From: Agroathelia rolfsii
Lineage: Eukaryota > Basidiomycota > Agaricomycetes > Amylocorticiales > Amylocorticiaceae
NCBI GenBank assembly: GCA_018343915.1
Contig: JABRWF010000004.1
Coordinates: forward strand, 2,480,001-2,544,000
Direction: 5' to 3'
DNA length: 64,000 bases
Both the position numbers and the translations under genes were made by a program. Numbering within the stretch: position 1 is the first letter of the stretch; every line of letters starts with the position of its first letter. This document shows, one piece after another, positions 25,201-35,806 of the stretch. The notes under the pieces were generated by a model. It saw nothing but the letters and a program-made list of their open reading frames with translations, was not told the DNA's origin and searched no databases.

Positions 25201-26413
25201 TTGGGACGGCCAATAGGTGCGGGGAAAATAGGTCCTATTTCAATTGGACTACTATCCCGAGTTGCCATGCGTAGGTTTCCCGAAGTGACGCTTGATGACA
25301 GGGATTGGACCTCGTTGTCTGGCGCCTTCTGTCTGACAAGTTGAGACACTGAGGCGCGTGGTGTTTCAGGAGCAGAGCCCTGCGAACCCATACTTACAAT
25401 CAGTTTCACGATGCTTGAAAAGCTACATACAAACTCACCGGACTTGAGTCATTAGATATGGATATAGCTCTTGATTCTGTCTCAGCCGAAGTCAGGTTGG
25501 GATCGGTGAGCGTGTCAACAGCCGGTGAGATGGGTTCATTAGGGCGAGGTTGAATGAATATCAACTCGATTGTCGACTCTCGAGATGAAAGAGGGATAGA
25601 AGTACGAGTAAATGATGATTCGGTCGAATTCTGCAACAAAACAGTTCCATGAGATGTAGAATACAAAAGGGAATAGTTGTTGAAAGGGTAAATCAAACAC
25701 CCTTAGTATGTGCAGCCCAACGTTTCACATGCCAGAGGTGACGCCAAGAGGAGCCATTTTGGGGGAAGTACTTACTGCGCGAAAATTCTCGACTTGAGAT
25801 ATTGCCCGGTTGTCTCGGTGTATAGGGGGGCAGTTTTTTGTAAGCGTCGAAGTGGAATGTTCAGCTAGCGATATTACTGCCATACTCAAAAATTCGTAAA
25901 ACAGAGGCTTCTGCAACGAGACTTTGTCTACCTGTTCGATCTACATCTGTACTATGCAAAAGCAAAGGCGTCGATGATCTATGGTCAACGATAGGGATAA
26001 CTGTATCCAATGGTCCCTGCGTGGCTATCGGCGGGGGATTGGACTGCACGGTTGTATACGATGCAAAAATATGCAAGGAAGAAGTTGGATAGGGGTTCAG
26101 TTAGATTAAGTCGGGGCATAAATGAATGGTAGTAAGTTACAGGCGATGAATCCACTTTTGGAACTAATGGTCTCTTGAAAGGCGACGCGCGGGGCGGTCG
26201 ATCCGTGTTTCCCATAGTTCGACCGTCATGTATTTGCCCAAATAGGCCTAAACGTGTAAGGCTGGTTCCTTCTATACTGTGAACGCGTGAGAGACTTGAA
26301 CTTTGGGAAGTAACCGAATATGATGAGCGTTTATGAGGACTATCATGCGGTGATTGGGTTGCAGTCGAGCTTTGCCTGCCATTCCGACCGCTCAGAGAGG
26401 ACCAGCGGGGCAT
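22222..26413 (-). CDS. CDCA7-type zf-4CXXC_R1 zinc-finger protein, 1254 aa
   Basis: Six exons (26413-26141, 26043-25932, 25864-25776, 25630-25439, 25379-23176, 23116-22222) close in frame. The first 830 or so residues are Ser/Thr/Pro-rich and disordered. A cysteine-rich domain spans about residues 890-960: CHQCRRKT, then C...LCGKRFC, CIKCSER, RYPEIDFDPWITDFVCPFC and CNCTQCC. This is the zf-4CXXC_R1 signature found in CDCA7/R1 proteins. A tail with a basic KRKRRR patch follows. In animals and plants CDCA7 partners the HELLS/DDM1 remodeller and supports DNA methylation, and fungal relatives are known. The role here is inferred. Short exons 2-4 are less certain than the last two. The intron at 25631-25775 might hide another exon. 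Confidence 0.8.
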
Positions 26414-27082
26414 TTATGAGAGAAAGTCGTGATAAGAGTATTCAATCAGGGTTACAATGTTCTCATAAGAGGTTGTATCAAGGATTTTGAGCGAGTACGA
26501 TGGTTTACATGCAAGATCAGTGTGACAGTCAAACAAGGATAAATTGACGCTGCCGTTTAGGCGCCCAGCACTGCATGCGTAACTCAACATTCACACAATC
26601 CGTGCTACGGCATTCAGACATAGCAAATTCAATATTGATGGATTGTGCCTATTCTGTATGTTTGTCACATAGTGTCTAGCCCAGATGGATCCAATAGAAC
26701 AACGTTGTTGCATTGTCCCGTCATGCCACCTGGAGTTTATTGACATACCATGACAAAATTCGAAATGGTACAGGCGGAACCTATCTTCACCGCTTCTGCT
26801 TTGTGTCTGCGTCTGGCATCAATCTAAATGTTTGCAGATGCATGCATAGAGCTCATTACACAGCTCAGGAGGAAGGTGACCTAATTGACAGTCCAGCATT
26901 GCTACTGCTGGTGATTACATAAAGTGGCTCAAGTGGCTCATGACGTAAGTGAATGACTTGGTGATCAAATTAAAGGAAGATCCTCAACTTAAGTCCGGAA
27001 TGACCTACAAGTGACTATATAGGCTACGACAGCGAATACAGCAAATACATGCATGAGCCCTACGATTTGTCATTGAACCAAC
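26414..27082. promoter_or_regulatory. Divergent intergenic region, CDCA7-like and LanC-like genes
   Basis: About 670 bp between the two start codons. A tandem AAGTGGCTC pair lies at about 26923-26939, and GTGACTATATAGGC near 27011 is TATA-like for the LanC gene. No coding sequence is seen. Confidence 0.45.
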
Positions 27083-28757
27083 ATGTCTCGTCCCTACACA
27101 CATACAACGCGATACATCAAACATAATGGACAACCTCCAGTCAATATCAATGGCGTATATCAAACGATGCAGGCCTCTCTCGAAGCGGGTGTACGAAAGA
27201 TTATGGAACACTACCTGGATCAGAGGACTACCACAGGCAGCGTCTATATTGGAGTCGAAGGTAAACTGAGAGCACCATGCTTATGGAAACTTCAGTCCTC
27301 TAAAACACGAATACCATCTATTTATTCCAAGGTATTGCACTCATGAACATCTATTTTGCCAGCCTTTCACTTCAGAACCTTTCTATGGACAACGAAAACT
27401 TTCTGGATAGCGCCAAGCAGCTCCTGGTGCAGGGCTTATCTATGAGGGATAGCTCACCGCTCAGCCGCATACTTGACGCATCTCACGCTGCCTTTCTTGA
27501 GACTTCTACAGGTGTAGCGACACTTGTTCTTCTCTGTGAACTACACAAACAGGAGTCGTATTTCGACGACAAATTGGTATCTGCATCTCTTGGAATTGTT
27601 GCAGATGCAGTGAATGTCAGCACAAGCGAGCTGCGGAAACAGAATGATAACGCTGATCCGGGTGACGGGTGTGAAGTCTTGTATGGACGTGCGGGGGTGC
27701 TCTATGCCCTTCTTGCCCTTCGTTTAGCCCACACAAAATGTGGAAAAACCAACAAGCTTCCTGCGCTAAATCAAATCATTTCGCTAGAGGTTATAAAGAC
27801 CCTAGTTGACGACATTGTGGCTAGGGGAAGGGCCGGGGCAATAGCGTTCAAAAATCAATTATCGCAAAGAGGGAATGAAGCACCGCCCCTGATGTGGTCC
27901 TGGCATGGAAAACGCTACCTTGGTGGTGCTCATGGCGTGGGTTGGTACTATGGAAACATGCAATGCTTGCTTGAATATGCTAATGCCATCGCAAACAGCT
28001 GGCATTCTACAAATGCTACTCTCAGTACCTCCTCAAATTATCCAGCCTCATTTGCCAGTAATCATGGACACAATTTCCTGGCTCCTTACTCTACAAGACC
28101 GCCACGGAAACTGGCCTACTAAGGCGCCTGTAGATACCACCGAACATACGTCAAAAGACATGATCCAGTGTGTATTTATCTTCATCTCGTTAATATGGTT
28201 AGCTTTTTCCTCTGTAACTCATTAACTTCGCCGTTCCTCCCTATAGATGGTGTCACGGCGCACCGGGCGTCATAATTTTGCTCGCCCTTGTTTTGAGGCG
28301 TTCGGCCACCTCTAAAACCATTGCATCATCACTCTCTCACGATTTGAAATCCTCTATCGCATCCGCATTACAGTCAGGAACCAATGTTGTATATGAAAAA
28401 GGTTTTCTCCGCAAGGGAGTTGGACTATGCCATGGAGTGGCTAGCAATGTCTTCACATTATTGGCTGCTTCTAAGGCTTGTTCGACGCAAGAAAATGATG
28501 AAAATATGCGCCGATTAGCGGAGTTGTGCATGCAGCGTGCTATTCACCTCGCGTATCTAGCAACAGAGTGGGAGCCATTGACTCGCCGAGGTGAAATGCA
28601 AGTCCCCGACCGCCGGTGGAGTCTATATGAAGGCTTGGGTGGCATGTGCTGCGCTTGGGCGGCGTCGCTGGCAATGCTACAAGATCAAAGTGGTTCACCT
28701 CGAACTGGTCAAACTGTGTGGACGGGGATGCCGGGATACGATGATGTTGACTGTTAA
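27083..28757 (+). CDS. LanC-like (LANCL) protein
   Basis: Four exons (27083-27260, 27332-27940, 27999-28167, 28247-28757) encode 488 aa. The sequence follows the alpha/alpha-barrel LanC fold: GAHGVAGILQMLL, then WCHGAPGVIILL and GLCHGVASNVFTLLA, which supply the two zinc Cys and the His, and LYEGLGGMCCAWA near the C-terminus. Bacterial LanC cyclises lanthipeptides. Eukaryotic LANCL proteins bind glutathione and add it to dehydroamino acids, so a repair role is a reasonable but unproven guess. No lanthipeptide precursor or LanB gene is nearby. The last part of the gene (QTVWTGMPGYDDVDC) matches the usual LANCL ending. Confidence 0.88.
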
Positions 28758-30146
28758 ACCCGCTGAGGCGAAGTGGCACAGGTGTGTAGCAAAGTATCTG
28801 AATTGTCCATATACGATGCCTGTGGTCTTGTTGCATGTACAAAGCATAAATGGATAAGGCTTTGAAATCTTGTAGGGAACATTGTGTCCTCCTACAACCA
28901 CTCTCATGCCTACATATAGGACCATGATAGCGAATGGCCGGTTCATCCCAAAGACAAAGGGACCACAACAATATATTAAATGGAGATATCTGCGTGCTAT
29001 ACCAGATAAGAAACCGTATCCAACTACTTCTGCGTGATTCACCTCAGGGAATCGGAGTCAGGAGGCTAGACATGTTCTATGTAAGCAATAGTGAAACAAT
29101 GGAAGCGGCGTTCTAGTATACGACATTCGAAAATAATCTAGCCTCGGGAGAAGGGGGCGATCAAGCGTAGGGACTCGTTCCGGAAAATGACCATAACACC
29201 GGTAGAGACTCAGAAATATCATCATATCATCGTCATCATTGTATTTGGTGCGAGCCGGACGCCGATTTTTTTTCCTTCCCGAGGGATACGTAAGTTTTGT
29301 GCTCATAATTTGCTTTTTTTATATATTTCATCATGTATTCAACTTGCATTACGTCTTAATAAGTTTTGAATATCGCATCATTCCGTATCACACGGTTGGA
29401 ACATGACATGACCATAAAAAAAGCACCGGCAGGTGTTGCTATCTCTCGCGGAAGTCACGCTTAAGTCTGCCGTCATGTGTTTGACAAAATCAAACCCGGG
29501 TTCAGGTTTCAGTCGATGAGGATCGCTAGGAAAGCAAATTTCGATTTGGGAAACTTTATTTCACCGAGGAAGTCGACTGGGTACTCGGGCACGAACGATT
29601 CGAGTCAAAGTGACAATAAAAGAATTGGTCACCAGTAGTACTACTAAAACGGATACGTACCGGCAGAGAATACTAGTATAACAAAAATAATGATTGCTGC
29701 TAGTGTGATCGAGAGTGTCTCGTCGTCTAAAAAGCTAATTCTTGCTTGCAAGAAAACTGAAGCAGCCGGCCAACACTCAGATATCCCATATTGTAGTACT
29801 TATCAGTAGTGTCAAGATAACATGGCTAAGGATGCATGGCATCAATTTATCAAACAAATGCTGGCGGACTTTATTATGCGGACTTTGAGGAACTGTCACA
29901 GTGGGCAAAGAGGGGCAATGTAGACTATGAGAGGTTTGGCTGTAGCTCAGTTGCTCCGGGGAGAAGTCTAGAACAGGAGAAGCCTGAATCAATGAGTTTA
30001 GCCATACCGTATTTTGAATTTGTTAGGGCTCAGATAGAGTTCGTTTGCTGTTTGGATTGAGTTAGATATGTATCCGTATGATCGTACTCCCGCATTTCAT
30101 GGAATCTTAAGATACCAATAATTATCGGATAGCTAAACAAGCACAA
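28758..30146. other. Intergenic, nothing recognised
   Basis: Spacer between the LanC-like gene and the mobile-element region. Short frames overlap the 3' end of the LanC gene or are isolated. No motifs were found. Confidence 0.4.
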
Positions 30147-30331
30147 CATCAGGAAATGCTAAAAATCTATGTCGAACCTGACCCCCAGCTCGGGATTATA
30201 TAGCCTCATGTAGTTGATAGAGTGCTACATAAAGATGCCATCATCTGATGTAGTACTATATTGACTATATATGACTACGTAAACTTAACTGGAAGCTCGG
30301 GTTCGACATATTTTTTTAGCATTTTCTGATG
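30147..30331. mobile_element. MITE-like element, 185 bp
   Basis: Imperfect terminal inverted repeats of about 31 bp: the left end begins CATCAGGAAATGCTAAAAAT and runs on to TATGTCGAACC; the right end is its complement, finishing GCATTTTCTGATG. A second inverted pair (AGCTCGGG and its neighbourhood) lies just inside. There is no open frame. I could not define a clear target-site duplication. It is probably a non-autonomous DNA element. Confidence 0.7.
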
Positions 30332-31296
30332 AAGGGTAAATTTTTATATATATAAATCACCTTAATTGATATGTTACTCTTACATGTCATTTCTTGTTGA
30401 AAATAGAGAAATTCCATAATGCATTGTAAGGATGTTGGTCATGGTCTGGCAATGACTCCAAGTCGGACCGATGGTATATGCATGATGGACTTGAGTCCAA
30501 GCGACACGCGTGATACAGCTTCCGACGTCGAACTATTGGTAAATCTGATCCCAATCATCCTGAGCGTGTAGTCGCGGTAAAAAACGGAAAGTCCATTCAC
30601 TGGCAAATATGTACTGGCAAGTATGTGTCATGAGAAGGGAATTTTCGCCGATTTTTTTGGCTATTTTCTTGTATTATTTGGACTATTATTTAATTTGTTA
30701 TTACATTTTCTTTCCTTTTCTTTTATTTTCCTTATAAAAATTACCCTTTAGGGCGTGGACTGTGGGCAGTGCAGCGGTCATGTGATTGGCCCTCACGTGT
30801 TCCAAGCCGCACGTCACAGGTAATAAAAGGTTATATATTATATAGACAAGTGTAGTGTATCTTTATGTACACTACTGTAGACCTTGTTTAAGCAATTACT
30901 TACTTGTGTAGAAAAGTAAAGGCTTGAGGTTTCTTTATAGATTTAAGGCAAATAACTATAAAGAGTGGAAGCGATTAGTCTACCTTGTAATGCAATCAAA
31001 TATTAGCCAGTACCACTTGTGGTTACTTACTTGATGTAGTTTCTTGACTACTAGGCTTGATTTGTCTTGCAAAGACTTTGGTAAGTCCTAATGAGTTGAT
31101 TAGTTAGCCTGATAGCTAATATAGGGACTTATCCCTGTTCACTCACGATTTCTGATGTGAATTCAACTTGTATTTTCATGCTATCTACTACAGGGTTTAT
31201 ATACATTTCCAAATATTCAATTTTACATGATTTTCTGTATGTAAATATAGGATTGCTGTGCTCCTACCTATTATTATCCTTATCTCTGACTTAGAA

Positions 31297-31457
31297 TGAC
31301 TCACTCCTGTGCATCTGGGTTATTCTTAGTCGCATTTATGTGTAGATAATCTATCTATAGTGTTATCTATGACTCAGAGTGACTCACTCCTGTGTAGATA
31401 AGCTATATCTATATAGATCAGCTATCTTTGGCTTTATCAGTGAGTCAAGATGACTCA
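31297..31457 (+). promoter_or_regulatory. Cluster of five TGACTCA (AP-1/Gcn4-type) sites
   Basis: TGACTCA occurs at 31297-31303, 31370-31376, 31380-31386 and 31451-31457, and its complement TGAGTCA at 31441-31447. Three sit in the longer repeat TGACTCACTCCTGTG. They lie in the U3 of the old LTR, 650-800 bp before its TATA box. This is the classic bZIP (Gcn4/AP-1) palindrome. Confidence 0.6.
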
Positions 31458-32118
31458 CTCCTGTGCAGATATGCTAAACATAGCTTTTATCAGCTGTGCA
31501 TTGATTATCTATAGCATCAACTGCTGTGCAAGCTATATTTACTTTATCATATGCTATAGAGATAGGTTTATACTTAGATATCAGTGAGATAAGAGATATT
31601 AGGACTGATTAGAATTGATATGGATTAGATAAGGCTTTATCTTATCACTGTAGTAGATAATCAATATCTTTTACATAGTAAAATCGCATATATTCATTTA
31701 AATATTCATTTATTTGACTATATGCTATATAGACAAAAACTTATTTATCTCTGTAAGTAAAATTCGGGTAAATTCAAATAAATTTGTGTAAGTTCATAAG
31801 ATGGTTTGTTATTTATTAAAGTATTCATTGTACATATATATGAAATTGTTTCATTGTAATAAATACAACTTTCAACAACAGGAGTAATCTCGGGGCTGTG
31901 CGAACTTCTACTTCACCATCACACACAGCCTAGGAACATAGCCTTCCTTTCCCCTGAACTATTCCTAACAGTTACCGGTACTGGTCCGGAAACGGATCTC
32001 CACACGGATGCCCGGTGGAGTTAGGGTAAACGTTCTTCCCCTACATTGCCACCCTTATGCTTCTATTTCCCTCTGCGCACAGACCACCCATGCTGCGCAC
32101 GGACCATTCCATAGTAGT

Positions 32119-33095
32119 TGTTACGAGTCGATCTTTGTATTATAATTTTATTTCGAATTTTTCACTATTTTTCTGATTTTTTCCTGATTTTTCTCTATTT
32201 TTTGGTATATATATTGTACATTACGTAAGCATACACTCTGATGACTAAGCAAGTCATGTGACCAGTCGACCATGTGACTGGCCATCATGTGACCACTAGT
32301 CATGTAACATATTATGTAAACAGAGTCTAGAGCATGGGTCTGGATCATGACACCACTCTGACTCACTATAACTAATAATGGTGCGATATCACGCCATACT
32401 TAGCATTACTACGCACAGACCATGTAGCTGCGCACAGACCAGGTAGAATTAGTATATAACCCTGTAGTGCCTCTACCCGAAGACCTCAGATTCGTTCTCT
32501 TTGTCTTCAGGTAAGCACAGTAGTGCTTTGTATTAGATAAATGTTAACATAATAAAATCTTCGTCTTCAGAGCCCCTCACCTCTCAAGGCATGACTGCCT
32601 GTCTCCCCCTCTCTCTCTATCATCCCCCAAATCCCTTAGGCTTAGTGCCAGAGGGTTACTGCGTGCTCTGTGCTGCAGTAGTTAAAGAGGTCGCTTAGTG
32701 CCCCTCTTCCGTTAGCTCGCATAAGACAGGTCCAGGCCTTTGGCTGACCATTTGCGTAGCTGTACACACTACATAGTGCTTAGTGCACTCAAGCAAACAA
32801 AGGCATTACCCTGCGTTTGTCGCGGTTAAGATACATCGCACCCATATCCACATACACAAGATATTTCTTGCCTTGACAGTAGACCTCGTGTGAAAGCTTT
32901 GTAAGCTTGGAGTAACACCTGGTGACTGAAAAGCTAGAAGTTGCGTGATAGCGGAGACCGGGCAAGGAAGTGTACACCCGCGCGTCCTAAGTCTTAGGAG
33001 TTGTAAAACAGCCTTACTGGCTACCCCGTACCTTTGAGGGGTTGACGTAGACTTTAGTTGAGTTTTAGTGGCAAGAGGCTGGTGTGCTCTTGACA
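32119..33095 (+). repeat. 5' LTR of the chromovirus
   Basis: Starts TGTTACGAG and ends CTCTTGACA. It differs from the 3' LTR by six transitions and no net indel. U3 holds a TGACTCA site (32359-32365) and paired CGCACAGACC boxes at 32412 and 32431. TATATAA follows near 32452. The leader has an intron-like unit (32511-32570) and AATAAA near 32550. Confidence 0.95.
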
Positions 33096-34683
33096 TTAGA
33101 ACGAATCTCCCCCACCATTTTTCTGCGCTAGTTGCTTTGTGCACTAGAGGAGGTGTAATGAGCCTTGTTATTTGAAGCAAAAGACACATTACATACGCAA
33201 ATTTAGTAGACTACCATGGACTCTTTACCTACAAAAGTAGTAGTTTTCAATTTCGCACGTTTCTTTATTTTTGGGAAATTCTTGGCTGGCTTGCGCTTGG
33301 TGTTAGAAAACCAAGGGTGCATCAGTTTTCACGAGCTATTAAAGGGAACACAACCCGAGTGGATAGACGTGAAAGGCTCCGGCCGACACAAGTAGCCCAT
33401 ATAAAGCAAACCGTTTAAGTAGAATAAGCCTAGCTTCAAGGGCAAAAACAAATTTTTATATACAAATCCGTTTTGGGAGTCTCCAGTCTTACTATTGAGC
33501 TTGTCCACCATTTCACACCCAAACCCACCACGAGAACCCACTCCTCCTCAACCTGAGTCAGAAGAAGAATCCTCTGAAGCAGAATCATCTGAAAAGGAAT
33601 CTTCTGACAAAGAAAACCCCACCTTTTTCCCCCCGTTTCCATCCGCACACGCATCCGCACACAACTCCCCTCGCCCCCAATCACCAATGGCACAACAAGT
33701 CAACAATGCTGCCTTAATGCAGCAGCTCATCCAAAACCAAACAATGATGATGCAATGGATGCAGCAACAGGGTGAAGCACGAGGCAAGCCTAAGGAAATA
33801 GGGCATGCACCACCAACTTTCGATGGACAATGGGTCAATTACCACCCTTTCCTTCAGAAGTTTCAAGCTTACCTAGAGCTAAATCCCAGAGTGTACGTTA
33901 CGGATGAGGAAAAGGTGAAATACCTTTTGGGTTTAATGGTGGAAGGTGCCACGGCTTGGTCCAGCTTGTGGTACACCGAATTAGGACTACCAAACCGGGT
34001 ACCTGGGCCCGTAACATACCAGGAAGTAATCGAAAGCTTCAAATCTTTATTTGGGGCCTTTGATGAAAAAGTAGCAGCAAGAGACCAGCTGCGTCACCTG
34101 CGACAAGGCACCACATCCACAAGAAATTTTGGGATGGCCTTTATGTTGTTAGGCAAAAGGACAGGGTTATCCAATGATGACCTTAGAGAGAAGTACCTGG
34201 AGAGGATGAACGTCAAGCTACGACGTATCATTACAGGCTGGGATAGGGATACCTCAACCCTAACCAAGTTGATGAATGCGGCACATGACGCAGAAGTCAA
34301 CCTAATGAAGGAGGAGATGTTATCCAGCAAAAGATACTGGTACAACAACAACCCCCAGTCTGACCTCCAGCGGAACAATCCTGACGCGATGGATATCTCG
34401 GCTACTATATTGGGAAGGACACCCAATGTATCAAAAAACCCATTCCTGAGTGCAGGTCCTGCCCAGCAGACCTCCCCGTTGCAAGTGGCTGCAACGCAAA
34501 ATAATCTGACCACATAATCCAACAATCCGTTTAGGCGGAAAGACATCATCTGTTATAATTGCCAAAAGAAAGGGCATATAGCACGGGACTGTAGAAGTCC
34601 AAAAGCTGACAAAGGCAGCTCGAACAATCCTTTCCAGAAGGTGGCAGCAGCATCAGCGCCGACACCAACATCACCACCACCAT

Positions 34684-35694
34684 TGTCAAGGCTTGCGCAC
34701 TTGACTTAACCAACAAACACAACCTGCTTGTAAGGTACGCAGGCGGGCTGTAAAGCCGGGTTTTACGTGTGTGACTAGGTTGGTTATCTATCGGAGACCC
34801 ACGTGCTCCCGTTGCTACTCTTTGTAATAGTATACTCTAGCAGCTACTTTGCTAGGCTTGTGTTCGGTACTCTAGACGTGATGTCTTCCCGTGTACTTGC
34901 TTTGCGTCAAATAGTTGCTATAGTATTTCTTACTCGAGATAGGCGGCTTAGCCCACCGTGGTCAACTGATCTCCGCAAGGACTTGTTACTGCCTTGACCT
35001 AAATGAATAGGGTTTTATATCACACGCAGTGCCTCTGTATATTGAGGTCTTTTGGACTTATTGCCTTCTGATACTAAGGCCTACTTGTACGCTTACTAAG
35101 CTGCCCTATAGGCCTTACACTTAATAAGGAGAGAGGGGAGAGATAAAGAGGGGGAGTGGGCTAGGACGGGTGTAAGCCTGAAGGCAAAATATATTAGTCA
35201 TATGTAAGGGATACAAATGGGGGTGCCCTTACCTGAAGGCGAAAAGGTCGAAGCTAAGGTTCAGGTAAGGGCTACATGCTTGTATTTATACATAAATGCA
35301 AGGGCCCGTGTGCAGCCTTGATGGTCTGTGCGCAGCCGGGGTTCGTAAGCAAGATCGTGTCAAATGCAGGGGTAGTGCTTTGTGACTAAGTCCGATGAGC
35401 AACCGATCGGAGTGATGAGTCTAGTACTCCTTAGTAATTGCACAGTGATCGGAACGACCCTGGTTCCTGAGTCTAGACCTTTTGGTGAAAAGGAATGATC
35501 TAGACTCCGCCTTTCTAATATACTCTTGTCACGAGCACTCCTGTCACGTGGGGCTAACACAGCCAGTCATACGCGCGTCAAGATGTTGCCTGCAAGGTAT
35601 TTCGTCCGTATCTTAGTCAATAAAAATCGTAAAAATACAATAAAAATATGTACATGTCCGTAAGAAAAAGGCAAAAAATGTCCAACTCATAACA
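34684..35694 (-). mobile_element. Solo LTR A, inserted in gag
   Basis: 1011 bp, in minus orientation (begins TGTTATGAG, ends TTGACA on the minus strand). Perfect 5-bp duplication accat at 34679-34683 and 35695-35699. It is related to solo LTR B and has the same grammar as the other LTRs on its strand: a TGCGCACAGACC box, a TATAAATAC box and CTTCAG-flanked leader segment 35178-35232. Excision restores the gag frame. Confidence 0.93.
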
Positions 35695-35799
35695 ACCATC
35701 AGCGAACCAGGGGCCGACAAGTAGCCCAATGACACAGGATGACATGTTTAACATGATCCAAGAGCAGGGCCAAATGATTGCGGCCTTAAAAGACAAGCT

Positions 35800-35806
35800 G
35801 GGTTTT
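35800..35806 (+). promoter_or_regulatory. Candidate -1 ribosomal frameshift site, gag to pol
   Basis: The heptamer GGGTTTT (X XXY YYZ) sits directly before the gag stop TAA (35807-35809). Slipping back one base there continues into the pol frame (codons TTA AAT CGG...), which leads without a stop to the protease DSG motif. A downstream pseudoknot was not checked. Confidence 0.6.

Noticed and set aside
25913..25931. A roughly 20-nt intron GTAGAC...TTGCAG in the CDCA7-like gene
   Set aside because: Too short for a spliceosomal intron; extending the same donor to CGCTAG (25865) gives a normal length and the right phase.
27083..28757. LanC-like gene as part of a lanthipeptide biosynthetic cluster
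   Set aside because: No precursor, dehydratase, protease or transporter nearby; eukaryotic LANCL family is the simpler explanation.
31200..31700. CRISPR-like array suggested by repeated TGACTCACTCCTGTG
   Set aside because: Spacing is irregular (83 and 71 bp), the genome is eukaryotic, and the repeats lie in an LTR U3.
32148..32366. 72-aa minus frame repeated at 42041-42259
   Set aside because: LTR U3 sequence, not a gene.
32789..33189. Minus-strand frames in both LTRs (62 aa, repeated at 42682-42870)
   Set aside because: They lie in LTR U5 sequence and are identical only because the LTRs are.
34094..34549. 151-aa minus frame
   Set aside because: Antisense of gag; no motif.
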